Source of the DNA: a bacterium
GTDB taxonomy: Bacteria; Patescibacteriota; Minisyncoccia; Phycocordibacterales; UBA2163
DNA: 22,636 nt
Direction: 5' to 3'
Assembly: GCA_018648925.1 (NCBI GenBank)
Contig: JABGQE010000005.1
Location: forward strand, 1,306-23,941
Shown here: piece after piece, positions 15,123-21,367 of the stretch
Numbering within the stretch: position 1 is the first letter of the stretch
Layout of the letters: every line of letters begins with the position of its first letter
Program-made: the position numbers and the translations under genes
The notes under the pieces: generated by a model
What the model was told of the DNA's origin: nothing
Seen by the model: the letters and a program-made list of their open reading frames with translations, nothing else
Databases searched by the model: none

Positions 15123-16352
15123 TTAATTAAGACCTGGGTAATCAAATGTATAACGATCAGCCCTAAAGACTGCACCTTGAGAGTCTGTATACTCCCACAC
15201 AATTTCCCCTGCTGGGTTTATTTCGAAGACCCTACCTTTAACTCCGCTGCAAATCAAAGTATTTCCGTTATCCAACCTTTGAGAGCCTGACAGTTTGTCT
15301 GAAAAGAAAGATTCTTCATCACCGTCATCTCCATATTCCCAGACGATACTAGCATTACCGTATGAATATGACTTCGGATCTATTTCCAACACTGTAGAGT
15401 AATCTCGTTGTTTTTTATTACCGTTATTAAACAACAAAATATTTGATGAAGCAGAATCTGGATTAATCCATTCCGCATCATGTTGTCCATAAAGATATCG
15501 ATTGCCTGACTCTCCATAAGAGGCTGGATTACCCCACCTATAAAGCAGATCTCCAGCACTACCTACCGCTTCTGCTGTCGTAGTGTCGTGATCAATAACT
15601 AAAATCTCACTAAGACTACGAGAGGAGACCATTATTTGATCTAGTGCTTCATTATAATCAATCGCATTAAAGTGTAGCCAGTCAGCCTTCCTACGAGTTG
15701 CAGGATAATTAGGATCTATTAATTGTGGATAATTTTTAGCACTGTATCCCTCAGGCAAAATATGATCCCAAGCATGCCACTCCCAAACAATAGAATCTGT
15801 ATCTGGATCAATTTCAAAAATAGCCTCAGACCATATTTCTCCGTATGGTGTTACAGACGAACCTTCAACCCCTGCTGAGAGCGCTTCTGACTCAGAAATA
15901 CTTTCAAAAACAATTGCCAAAATATTACCATTTGGTAAATATTCAATATCGTGGTGGATGTGATGCTTTGTGTTAGATAATTCATAAGACCAGAGCTGAT
16001 TACCATCCCAATCAAGGATCTCAATCCCTCCACCAGAAACACCCTTCCCTCCAAAATGCCCGCCAGAGAATTTGTATGTTGCGAGCAAAGTTTTATTTTC
16101 AAGCAAATAAACAGTGTTGCCTAGTTTTCCACTTAGTGACCACTCATGATATATGTCTCCATCCATATCAACAAGATAAGCTTTTGTACCTTTAAGTGGT
16201 GCAAATAATGTATAACCGTCGGAAGAAGTGCTAACTTCAGTAGCCTCTTCTTCTTGCTGACTCTGAGACGACCTACTTTGTACTGGAGTAAATGTGATAG
16301 CCATAAATAATATTGCAAGCAGTACTATTCCTAGTGATACATTTTTTTTCAT
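15123..16352 (-). CDS. Secreted arylsulfotransferase (ASST) family beta-propeller protein
   Basis: A 409-residue protein with an N-terminal signal peptide (hydrophobic core about 6-24) and a low-complexity Ser/Gln/Glu linker to about residue 42. A propeller-like domain follows. Family landmarks include LVDMDGDIYHEW (60-71), DWDGNQLWSYE, the HHDIEYLPNGN block (H133, H134), VWEWHAWDH (H193), DWLHFNA (H227), MVSSRS (R245) and GQHDAEW (H291). These match the conserved His and Arg positions of aryl-sulfate sulfotransferases, which move sulfuryl groups between phenols without PAPS. Many members are not biochemically tested, so a structural or other transferase role is possible. TATAAT (16364-16359) lies 6 nt before the ATG with no Shine-Dalgarno, giving a likely leaderless mRNA. 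Confidence 0.85.
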   Translation of the reverse strand: MKKNVSLGIVLLAILFMAITFTPVQSRSSQSQQEEEATEVSTSSDGYTLFAPLKGTKAYLVDMDGDIYHEWSLSGKLGNTVYLLENKTLLATYKFSGGHFGGKGVSGGGIEILDWDGNQLWSYELSNTKHHIHHDIEYLPNGNILAIVFESISESEALSAGVEGSSVTPYGEIWSEAIFEIDPDTDSIVWEWHAWDHILPEGYSAKNYPQLIDPNYPATRRKADWLHFNAIDYNEALDQIMVSSRSLSEILVIDHDTTTAEAVGSAGDLLYRWGNPASYGESGNRYLYGQHDAEWINPDSASSNILLFNNGNKKQRDYSTVLEIDPKSYSYGNASIVWEYGDDGDEESFFSDKLSGSQRLDNGNTLICSGVKGRVFEINPAGEIVWEYTDSQGAVFRADRYTFDYPGLN

Positions 16353-16397
16353 TTTGTCATTATATCAAATATTAAAACGACTTAATATAGCCATTTT

Positions 16398-16423
16398 AAA
16401 CAACTCAGCCGGTTGAGTTGTTT
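16398..16423. terminator. Terminator overlapping the stop codon of a small membrane gene
   Basis: A perfect 10-bp stem AAACAACTCA/TGAGTTGTTT (16398-16407 with 16414-16423) has a 6-nt loop. It overlaps the last bases of the minus-strand 60-residue gene. The T run on either side is short (TTTA), so it is a modest terminator. Confidence 0.65.
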
Positions 16424-16604
16424 ATTTAATACGGCAAGTTTTGTAGGCAAGGGATAGTAGGAAAATTCCTAGAAGTAGGCTCGCCCATGCAGGAAAAAGG
16501 AAGCTGTCTATCATCATGTCCCAGCCCATAAAAAACCGAACTAAGTGTAACCCACCGGCAAGGATAAATGTTGTTGATATTGTTTTGTTGAGGGTGTTGT
16601 TCAT
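16422..16604 (-). CDS. Small two-helix membrane protein
   Basis: A 60-residue protein, unrecognised, with two hydrophobic segments at about residues 9-26 and 36-54. A short loop between them contains MGWDMM, and the tail is basic. Small two-pass proteins of this kind are frequent in Candidate Phyla Radiation genomes without known function. It stands alone between tRNA-Gln and the ASST gene, with a terminator hairpin overlapping its stop. No Shine-Dalgarno is visible. The coding call rests on composition and the terminator placement. Confidence 0.55.
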   Translation of the reverse strand: MNNTLNKTISTTFILAGGLHLVRFFMGWDMMIDSFLFPAWASLLLGIFLLSLAYKTCRIK

Positions 16605-16688
16605 GGGGTTATTTGTAGCAAAATTCTAACAAAAACGAACGGCTCAACGCGTTAAGGTGTTAGTTTTTGGGTAATATTCTCTGCAAAG

Positions 16689-16759
16689 CTGCCAGACTAG
16701 GACTCGAACCTAGATACTTGGTACCAGAAACCAATGTCCTACCATTAGACGATCTGGCA
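16689..16759 (-). tRNA. tRNA-Gln (anticodon CTG)
   Basis: A complete cloverleaf on the minus strand: acceptor TGCCAGA/TCTGGCA, D arm GTC/GAC, anticodon stem TTGGT/ACCAA with loop TTCTGGT (anticodon CTG) and T arm CTAGG-TTCGAGT-CCTAG. It begins with U and has the weak first pair typical of glutamine tRNAs. The discriminator is G and CCA is not encoded (next bases CTT). The flanks CAAAGC and GCTTTG can extend the acceptor helix by six pairs in the precursor. A -10-like TATTAT lies shortly upstream. Confidence 0.95.
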
Positions 16760-17010
16760 GCTTTGAAGATAATATTTTAATAGTGCAGTACCAGAAACCG
16801 GGCTTATTTCCTGTCTCGTTTCACTCAACATCGGAAATTCTGCTTACAAGCAGATCAGATGAAAAGAAAAGCAGATTTCTTTTCATTCCCACCACTTCGA
16901 CGACAAGGCAATCAACTGACTATATCACATTAAACACTCGCTCCTCAAGGACCCTCCTCCGTCCGCTTCGCTACCCGAGGAAAGTCCTTCTACCGCGCGT
17001 GCTCCTCTAA
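16760..17010. other. Gene-free region rich in hairpins
   Basis: No convincing protein gene is seen on either strand. Three hairpins stand out: TCTGCT/AGCAGA at 16839-16854; an 11-bp perfect stem ATGAAAAGAAA/TTTCTTTTCAT at 16859-16886; and a branched hairpin at 16947-16989 (AAGGAC/GTCCTT outside, TCCTC/GAGGA inside). AAGCAGAT occurs twice. A 12-nt copy of the tRNA-Gln anticodon-loop sequence (GTACCAGAAACC) lies at 16788-16799. The plus strand has GAGGAAAGTCC at 16977-16987, the same letters as the RNase P conserved region I, but nothing else of that RNA is present. It could be an unknown structured RNA or decayed DNA. Confidence 0.5.
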
Positions 17011-17052
17011 AAGAACTCTTGAATTAACTCTAGAGTTAATTCAAGAGTTCTT
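17011..17052. repeat. Perfect 42-bp palindrome without a loop
   Basis: Positions 17011-17031 and 17032-17052 are exact reverse complements, meeting at the centre in CTCTAGAG. No T run follows on either strand, so it is not a typical terminator. It lies upstream of the promoter region of the plus-strand gene at 17141 and could be a cruciform, a dyad protein-binding site or a relic of an inserted inverted repeat. Confidence 0.95.
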
Positions 17053-17101
17053 CTTGCAGGATTTGAGTATATGTATTATATTTCAAGCAGAAAGTAAAAG
17101 T

Positions 17102-17143
17102 TAAATCTAGCTGTTTGTCACTTATTTGGAGGGTATTAGTATG
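17102..17143 (+). promoter_or_regulatory. Leader with strong Shine-Dalgarno, copy 1 of a duplicated leader
   Basis: The segment runs from TAAATCTAGCT through TTTGTCACTTATTTG to a Shine-Dalgarno GGAGGG (17128-17133), 7 nt before the ATG at 17141. This fixes the start of the downstream gene; a TTG at 17126 would place the ribosome site inside the coding region. The segment is repeated with few changes at 17514-17553. Confidence 0.8.
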
Positions 17144-17521
17144 ACTCGAGAAAATTGTTTGATTTCTGAAGATGAAAATGATGAAGTATTTGAGATCGAT
17201 GATAGTTATATACCAAGCAAGGAATTCTCAGAAGAAAGATTAAAGCATTATGAAGTTTATTCAGTTAGTATTTATGGAGATGAAAAAGGTAGCGAGAATA
17301 GAATGAGATTTTGCTTTAATGAGATTGTCGAATGGCACATAAAGAGATTGCTTAGAGGTCGTGTTAATTTTGACGTAAAGAAACATAAAACAGGGTTTGG
17401 TATTAGAATGAGTTATACCATTAGAGTTTACGGACTAAAGTCAGTTGCTTTAGAGGTCAGTAAACAAATGGTAGATTTATTCTTCTTCATCTCTTATTCA
17501 GGTGTTAAGTGTCTAAATTAG
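17141..17521 (+). CDS. Unknown 126-residue protein with duplicated leader
   Basis: No family recognised. The first 35 residues are strongly acidic (EDENDEVFEIDD). The rest appears alpha/beta with basic patches (HIKRLLRGR, DVKKHKTGFG). It has no signal peptide. It has one of the clearest Shine-Dalgarno sites in the window (GGAGGG) and, like the plus-strand gene at 13499, stands alone against the prevailing gene direction. A second, degenerate copy of its leader and start codon begins right at its stop codon, hinting at a former tandem gene copy. A terminator shared with pyrG follows at 17566-17594. It may be acquired or part of an expandable family, but this is inference. Confidence 0.7.
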   Translation: MTRENCLISEDENDEVFEIDDSYIPSKEFSEERLKHYEVYSVSIYGDEKGSENRMRFCFNEIVEWHIKRLLRGRVNFDVKKHKTGFGIRMSYTIRVYGLKSVALEVSKQMVDLFFFISYSGVKCLN

Positions 17522-17553
17522 CTATTTGTCATTTATTTGAAAGAGAATCTATG
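17514..17553 (+). pseudogene. Second, degenerate leader copy with an orphan start codon
   Basis: TAAATTAGCTATTTGTCA, then TTTATTTGA, then ATG at 17551, aligns with the leader at 17102-17143. The first part is nearly identical, with a 1-nt gap and a few transitions. The Shine-Dalgarno has decayed from GGAGGG to GAAAGAG. The ATG is followed after about 15 nt by the terminator stem, so no full gene remains. The segment overlaps the stop codon of the preceding gene. It looks like the 5' end of a duplicated gene whose body was lost. Confidence 0.55.
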
Positions 17554-17565
17554 AAGATATTAAAA

Positions 17566-17594
17566 AGGGTAGGTGAATTAAATTCGCCTACCCT
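17566..17594. terminator. Bidirectional terminator between the plus-strand unknown gene and pyrG
   Basis: A 12-bp stem AGGGTAGGTGAA/TTCGCCTACCCT (one G-U type pair) has a TTAAA loop. On the plus strand it is followed by CTTTTTATTTTTT. On the minus strand it is followed by TTTTTAATATC and sits 4 nt after the pyrG stop. Confidence 0.9.
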
Positions 17595-17598
17595 CTTT

Positions 17599-19251
17599 TT
17601 ATTTTTTCTTTTTTACACTCGCCTTTATGAACTCTGTAAACAGTGGGTGTGGTGCAAGCGGGCGCGCTTGGAACTCTGGGTGGAATTGGACCGCGAGGAA
17701 GAACGGATGGACTTTGGTAGGGAGTTCGGCTATCTCCATTAGCTTGCCGTCCGGTGATGTGCCAGAGAATTTTAGGTCTCCTAAAGAAAGCTTTTCTATG
17801 TACTCTGGATTCACTTCATAACGGTGCCTATGCCTTTCACTTATCGTATCTGTACCATAAGCCTTGCGCGCTATGCTCCCCTTCTCTAACTTTGCAGGGT
17901 ATGAGCCGAGTCGCATACTACCTCCATAATTTTTATCTTTTAATTTTTCTTTTTGGTCGGGCATTATATCTATCACTAACTCTTTGGCTTCGCTATCTAT
18001 CTCTGCTGTATTTGCATCTTTCATCTTCAGGACATTGCGCGCATACTCTATCACTGCCAACTGCATACCATAGCAGATCCCAAAGTACGGTATCTTTTTC
18101 TCCCGCGCATATTGTATTACTTTAAGCTTGCCGTCTATACCTGTCTCACCAAACCCACCAGGGATTAGTATGCCGTCATACTTTGAAAGCTTTTTAAGTG
18201 AACTTGGTTTATCAAACTCTTTAGAGCTCAGCCAATGCAAGACCGGCTTCACTCCCACATCATAGGCTGAGAACTTAAGTGCCTCTATAATAGAAATGTA
18301 AGCGTCAGAGAGTACGAAGTCCCCTGTATCAAAATACTTACCAACTATTGCTATGTGAACTTCTTTTTTACCAGCTAAAACCTTCTTACTTCTTTTCACA
18401 AAGTCTTCCCAACTCTTAAGTCCTGTTTTTGACTTTGTTTTCTTGAGCTTCAAACGATCCAGAACTATATCCCCAATATTATCTTTCTCAAAATTAAGCG
18501 GTATGTCGTAAATACTGTCTGCATCAGGGGCTGACACCACTTGCTCTGGCGCAATATTACAAAACAATGCCAACTTCTCTTTTCTCTTTTGATCAATAGG
18601 AAGTTCACTACGAGCTATTATGACATCGGGCTGTATGCCGGCTTGGTTTGCAAGGCGCGTCGCATGTTGTGTCGGCTTTGTCTTCATCTCGCCGACTTTA
18701 GCAGGGGTTGGGAGGTAAGACACCATTATAAATGCTACATCGTCTGGGTTTTCTATCTTCATCATACGTGCAGATTCTAAGAAGAGGATATTCTCATACT
18801 CACCTACTGTCCCACCTACCTCTATTACCGTAACATCAGCATCTGCTTTTTTTGCTGCATTCTTGATACGTCCTATAGTCTCAAGCGGTATGTGTGGCAC
18901 TACTTGCACACACTTGCCTTTGTAAGCGAGGTTGCGTTCGTTTTCTATAACACTCTGGTACACACGCCCTGTCGTCATGTAGTTGAGCCTGTCGAGCGTC
19001 ACACCTAAGAAGCGTTCGTAATTGCCCATGTCTTGGTCTGTCTCGTCGCCATCGGCAAGCACAAACACTTCCCCATGCTCTGTGGGGTTCATAGTACCTG
19101 CGTCTACGTTTACATACGGGTCTATCTTAAGTGCAGTGACTTTAAGTCCGCGTGCTTGGATGATTTTCGCTATTGATGATGTAGTAATACCTTTCCCAAC
19201 TCCGGAAATTACTCCTCCTATTACAAATATATATTTATGTTTCTTTTTCAT
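17599..19251 (-). CDS. pyrG: CTP synthase
   Basis: A 550-residue enzyme that makes CTP from UTP, ATP and glutamine in the cytosol. The N-terminal synthetase domain begins with the P-loop GGVISGVGKG (12-21) and contains the DPYVNVDAGTMNPTEHGEV block. The C-terminal class I glutaminase domain has GGFGETG, the nucleophile in FGICYGMQ (C393) and the HPEF histidine/glutamate motif near the end. Length and all active-site motifs are standard. The start overlaps the ftsX stop by one base (TAATG), and AGGA 6 nt upstream is a usable Shine-Dalgarno within ftsX. The gene is therefore coupled to the cell-division genes, an uncommon but plausible arrangement in a compact genome. Confidence 0.97.
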   Translation of the reverse strand: MKKKHKYIFVIGGVISGVGKGITTSSIAKIIQARGLKVTALKIDPYVNVDAGTMNPTEHGEVFVLADGDETDQDMGNYERFLGVTLDRLNYMTTGRVYQSVIENERNLAYKGKCVQVVPHIPLETIGRIKNAAKKADADVTVIEVGGTVGEYENILFLESARMMKIENPDDVAFIMVSYLPTPAKVGEMKTKPTQHATRLANQAGIQPDVIIARSELPIDQKRKEKLALFCNIAPEQVVSAPDADSIYDIPLNFEKDNIGDIVLDRLKLKKTKSKTGLKSWEDFVKRSKKVLAGKKEVHIAIVGKYFDTGDFVLSDAYISIIEALKFSAYDVGVKPVLHWLSSKEFDKPSSLKKLSKYDGILIPGGFGETGIDGKLKVIQYAREKKIPYFGICYGMQLAVIEYARNVLKMKDANTAEIDSEAKELVIDIMPDQKEKLKDKNYGGSMRLGSYPAKLEKGSIARKAYGTDTISERHRHRYEVNPEYIEKLSLGDLKFSGTSPDGKLMEIAELPTKVHPFFLAVQFHPEFQARPLAPHPLFTEFIKASVKKKK

Positions 19252-20180
19252 TATTTCCTAAGATACCTCCACACTGCAATGTAACTTGATATTGCACCGA
19301 GCAATATACCTGAACCTAAGACAATAAAGAATATTTTTGAAAAACTATTTATATAATAATCAAACAGATTTATATCACTAAAGAAGTTTTCAGTAAGTGG
19401 CCCGAGCCAGACGGTCAAGGGATAGAAGAGTATAAGGGTGACGAGGCCCGCGACGATACCATACATAATACCTTCAAACACAAACGGTCCGCGAATGTAA
19501 GAATTGCTAGCACCGACGAGCTTCATTACCGCTATTTCGTCTTTAGACGTATAGATAGCCAGCCGTATAGTATTGAAAGAAATAATCAATGATGCGATGA
19601 CGAGTATTGCAATTATAATAAACCCAAACCTTTCTGCTGAATCAACTATCTTACTTAGTTTGTCTATTGCGGTTTTGTTCTGTAAATAATTCACCTTGTC
19701 TATAATAGGAGTATCGTCAAGCGTAGAGAGAGCGGTCTCGCCTTCCAAGAAAGTCGCTATGCCTTCGTATTGTGAAGTCTCTTTAGCTTTAATATTCAAA
19801 TTAGCGCCGAGCGGGTTCTCGCCGAGCTCCTCTAGAGCTTGTAATGTAAGCTGGTCATTCTGATGGCGAAGCGTAAACTCTGCAAGAGCCTTCTCACGAG
19901 AGACGTATTCTACGTTTGCAACTTCAGGAAGTGTCTCTATAGAGGTTTTAAGGGTTAGTATGTCGTCCTCTGGTGCTGTGGTTACAAAGTATACATTGAT
20001 ATCTACTTTGTCGCGGATTTGAGTAAGTGAAGCGTCAAGCGTCGCATTTACAAAAAGGATTGAACCAAGCATGAAGAGAGTCATCGTCATCACAAGGATT
20101 GAAGCAAAAGAAACTACTCCGTTTCTCCAGAAACTCACAAAACCTGATTTTATTATTCTTTTTAAATTTATTCCTATCAT
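19251..20180 (-). CDS. ftsX: Cell-division ABC transporter permease FtsX
   Basis: A 309-residue membrane protein that, with FtsE, controls peptidoglycan hydrolases at the division site. There is one N-terminal membrane helix (about 20-43), an outer domain (about 45-185) and three C-terminal helices. The conserved cytoplasmic segment DEIAVMKLVGASNSYIRGPFVFEG lies after the second helix. The outer domain includes the VEYVSREKAL and NPLGANLNI blocks typical of FtsX. It is normally adjacent to ftsE. Here 485 bp carrying a GIY-YIG gene and two repeat copies lie between them. No Shine-Dalgarno or obvious new promoter precedes the ATG, so its expression may depend on read-through from ftsE. Confidence 0.95.
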   Translation of the reverse strand: MIGINLKRIIKSGFVSFWRNGVVSFASILVMTMTLFMLGSILFVNATLDASLTQIRDKVDINVYFVTTAPEDDILTLKTSIETLPEVANVEYVSREKALAEFTLRHQNDQLTLQALEELGENPLGANLNIKAKETSQYEGIATFLEGETALSTLDDTPIIDKVNYLQNKTAIDKLSKIVDSAERFGFIIIAILVIASLIISFNTIRLAIYTSKDEIAVMKLVGASNSYIRGPFVFEGIMYGIVAGLVTLILFYPLTVWLGPLTENFFSDINLFDYYINSFSKIFFIVLGSGILLGAISSYIAVWRYLRK

Positions 20181-20225
20181 GATAGATTTTCTTCGCGAAC
20201 GAAGTGAGTGTTTAGAAAATCATCA

Positions 20226-20267
20226 CCCCCTTCTTTTGCCAGCATATCAGCTGGAAAAGGAGGTGGG
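20226..20267 (+). repeat. Palindromic repeat copy A, at the ftsX side of the GIY-YIG gene
   Basis: Left arm CCCCCTTCTTTTGCCAGC, spacer ATATC, right arm AGCTGGAAAAGGAGGTGGG. The arms are identical to those of copy B (101-140); only the spacer differs. It ends 7 nt from the GIY-YIG stop codon. A small CTTCG-CGAA-CGAAG hairpin lies just upstream near 20190-20203. It faces copy C (20582-20621), so the two flank the nuclease gene as inverted repeats. Confidence 0.85.
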
Positions 20268-20274
20268 TTAATTT

Positions 20275-20505
20275 TTATAATTTACTTCGCATAATTCTTT
20301 TTTTTAATTGACCCCATGAACTTTTAAATTCTTTCAATTGTTGTTCACGTGTAGTTGCATCATATTTATCCTTATAAGCTTCATAATATATTAAATCTTC
20401 TTTTAAAACACCATGTTGATCCAACCTATTTTCTAAATTAGAAGTATATCCAATATAAAAGTCTCCACCTTTACTTTTTTTCTTTATTAAATATACATAA
20501 TACAT
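20275..20505 (-). CDS. Small GIY-YIG endonuclease-domain protein
   Basis: A 76-residue single-domain protein of the UvrC/intron-endonuclease (URI-like) GIY-YIG type. The GIY position reads VYL (4-6), the YIG motif is YIG (17-19), and conserved catalytic positions are R27, H31 and the metal-binding E54 in REQQLKEF. All key residues are present, so it could be active in cutting DNA. The start chosen is the ATG at 20505; a TTG at 20520 would add five residues. It is inserted between ftsE and ftsX in the same direction and lies between two inverted copies of a palindromic repeat. Such stand-alone domains are abundant in Candidate Phyla Radiation genomes with unknown role. The neighbourhood suggests mobility, which is inference. 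Confidence 0.9.
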   Translation of the reverse strand: MYYVYLIKKKSKGGDFYIGYTSNLENRLDQHGVLKEDLIYYEAYKDKYDATTREQQLKEFKSSWGQLKKRIMRSKL

Positions 20506-20581
20506 TGTAACATAAAGCAAAATCTAATTTGTGCCCATCTCCTTTTCACCAAAGGTGTAAAAGAAGTCTTAGCATCATATT

Positions 20582-20652
20582 GCCCCCTCCTTATCCAGCA
20601 AAGCTGGTAAAAGAAGGGGGCTTTTAAAATTATAGTCGCCTTCGCTTTGCTC
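20582..20652 (-). repeat. Palindromic repeat copy C, inverted, at the ftsE side of the GIY-YIG gene
   Basis: On the minus strand the core (20621-20582) reads GCCCCCTTCTTTTACCAGC, TTT, then GCTGGATAAGGAGGGGGC. It matches copies A and B at most positions but in the opposite orientation to A. The upstream flank (20652-20622) also matches copy B: GAGC, AGCGAAG, GACTATA and a T/A tract. Its outer pairs GCCCCC/GGGGGC are perfect. The flank reaches to within 14 nt of the ftsE stop codon. Confidence 0.85.
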
Positions 20653-20665
20653 TGGCTCCTTAATT

Positions 20666-21346
20666 TTATAAAGCATATTTACCCTTCTTATCATCTCGTA
20701 TTACTCGTCCACTATCCATCGTTATTACTCGCCCACCAACTGAATCTACCACACCTTTGTTGTGAGTTGTAAGTATTACCATTGTACCTAAGTCGTTAAT
20801 CTTTTTTAAAATCTGTACTATCTCAAATGTATTTATCGGGTCTAGGTTTCCTGTAGGCTCGTCGGCTATTATAATATCAGGTTGATTCACAATAGCGCGC
20901 GCTATTGCCACTCTTTGTTTTTCACCACCTGAAAGTTCATGTGGAAAGTTCCACATCTTGTCGCCAAGGTCTACAAGCTCCAACACATGAGGTACGTCAG
21001 AAGCTATCTCTTCGTCACTCTTACCTGCTGCCTCCATAGCAAAAGCGATGTTTTCATATGCAGTCTTATTCGGCAAAAGTCTGAAGTCTTGAAACACAGT
21101 TCCTATGCGTCTTCTAAAACTATTAAGTTGTGGTCTCCTAAATCCGTGGATGTCAGACGACTCAAAAAAGACACCTCCTTGCGTAGGAATATCTTCTGCT
21201 AAAAGCATTTTGATGAGTGTTGTCTTACCAGCACCTGAATGCCCGACAATAGAGACGAATTCTTTTGGGGCGATTGATAGAGTCACTTTATCAAGTGCTG
21301 TATGCCCACCAGTGTATAGTTTTGAAACTTGATCAAAATAAATCAT
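20666..21346 (-). CDS. ftsE: Cell-division ATP-binding protein FtsE
   Basis: A 226-residue ABC ATPase, partner of FtsX. Motifs: Walker A GHSGAGKT (35-42), Q-loop Q86, ABC signature LSGGE (138-142), Walker B IIIADEP (158-164) and switch histidine H195. Length and motifs are standard. It follows prfB by 21 nt and they are likely co-transcribed; prfB-ftsE-ftsX is a widespread bacterial order. AAGGAGCC lies just after the stop codon but no gene starts there. Confidence 0.97.
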   Translation of the reverse strand: MIYFDQVSKLYTGGHTALDKVTLSIAPKEFVSIVGHSGAGKTTLIKMLLAEDIPTQGGVFFESSDIHGFRRPQLNSFRRRIGTVFQDFRLLPNKTAYENIAFAMEAAGKSDEEIASDVPHVLELVDLGDKMWNFPHELSGGEKQRVAIARAIVNQPDIIIADEPTGNLDPINTFEIVQILKKINDLGTMVILTTHNKGVVDSVGGRVITMDSGRVIRDDKKGKYAL

Positions 21347-21367
21347 AGATGATAATATCTATCTATT

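Noticed and set aside
16977..16987. Second RNase P RNA, suggested by GAGGAAAGTCC.
   Set aside because: No other conserved RNase P elements or matching 3' end are found nearby, and a full rnpB exists at 3240-3511.
17509..17742. Open frame continuing from the orphan ATG at 17551 into pyrG.
   Set aside because: It runs through the terminator and antisense to pyrG; only the leader-like 5' portion is meaningful.
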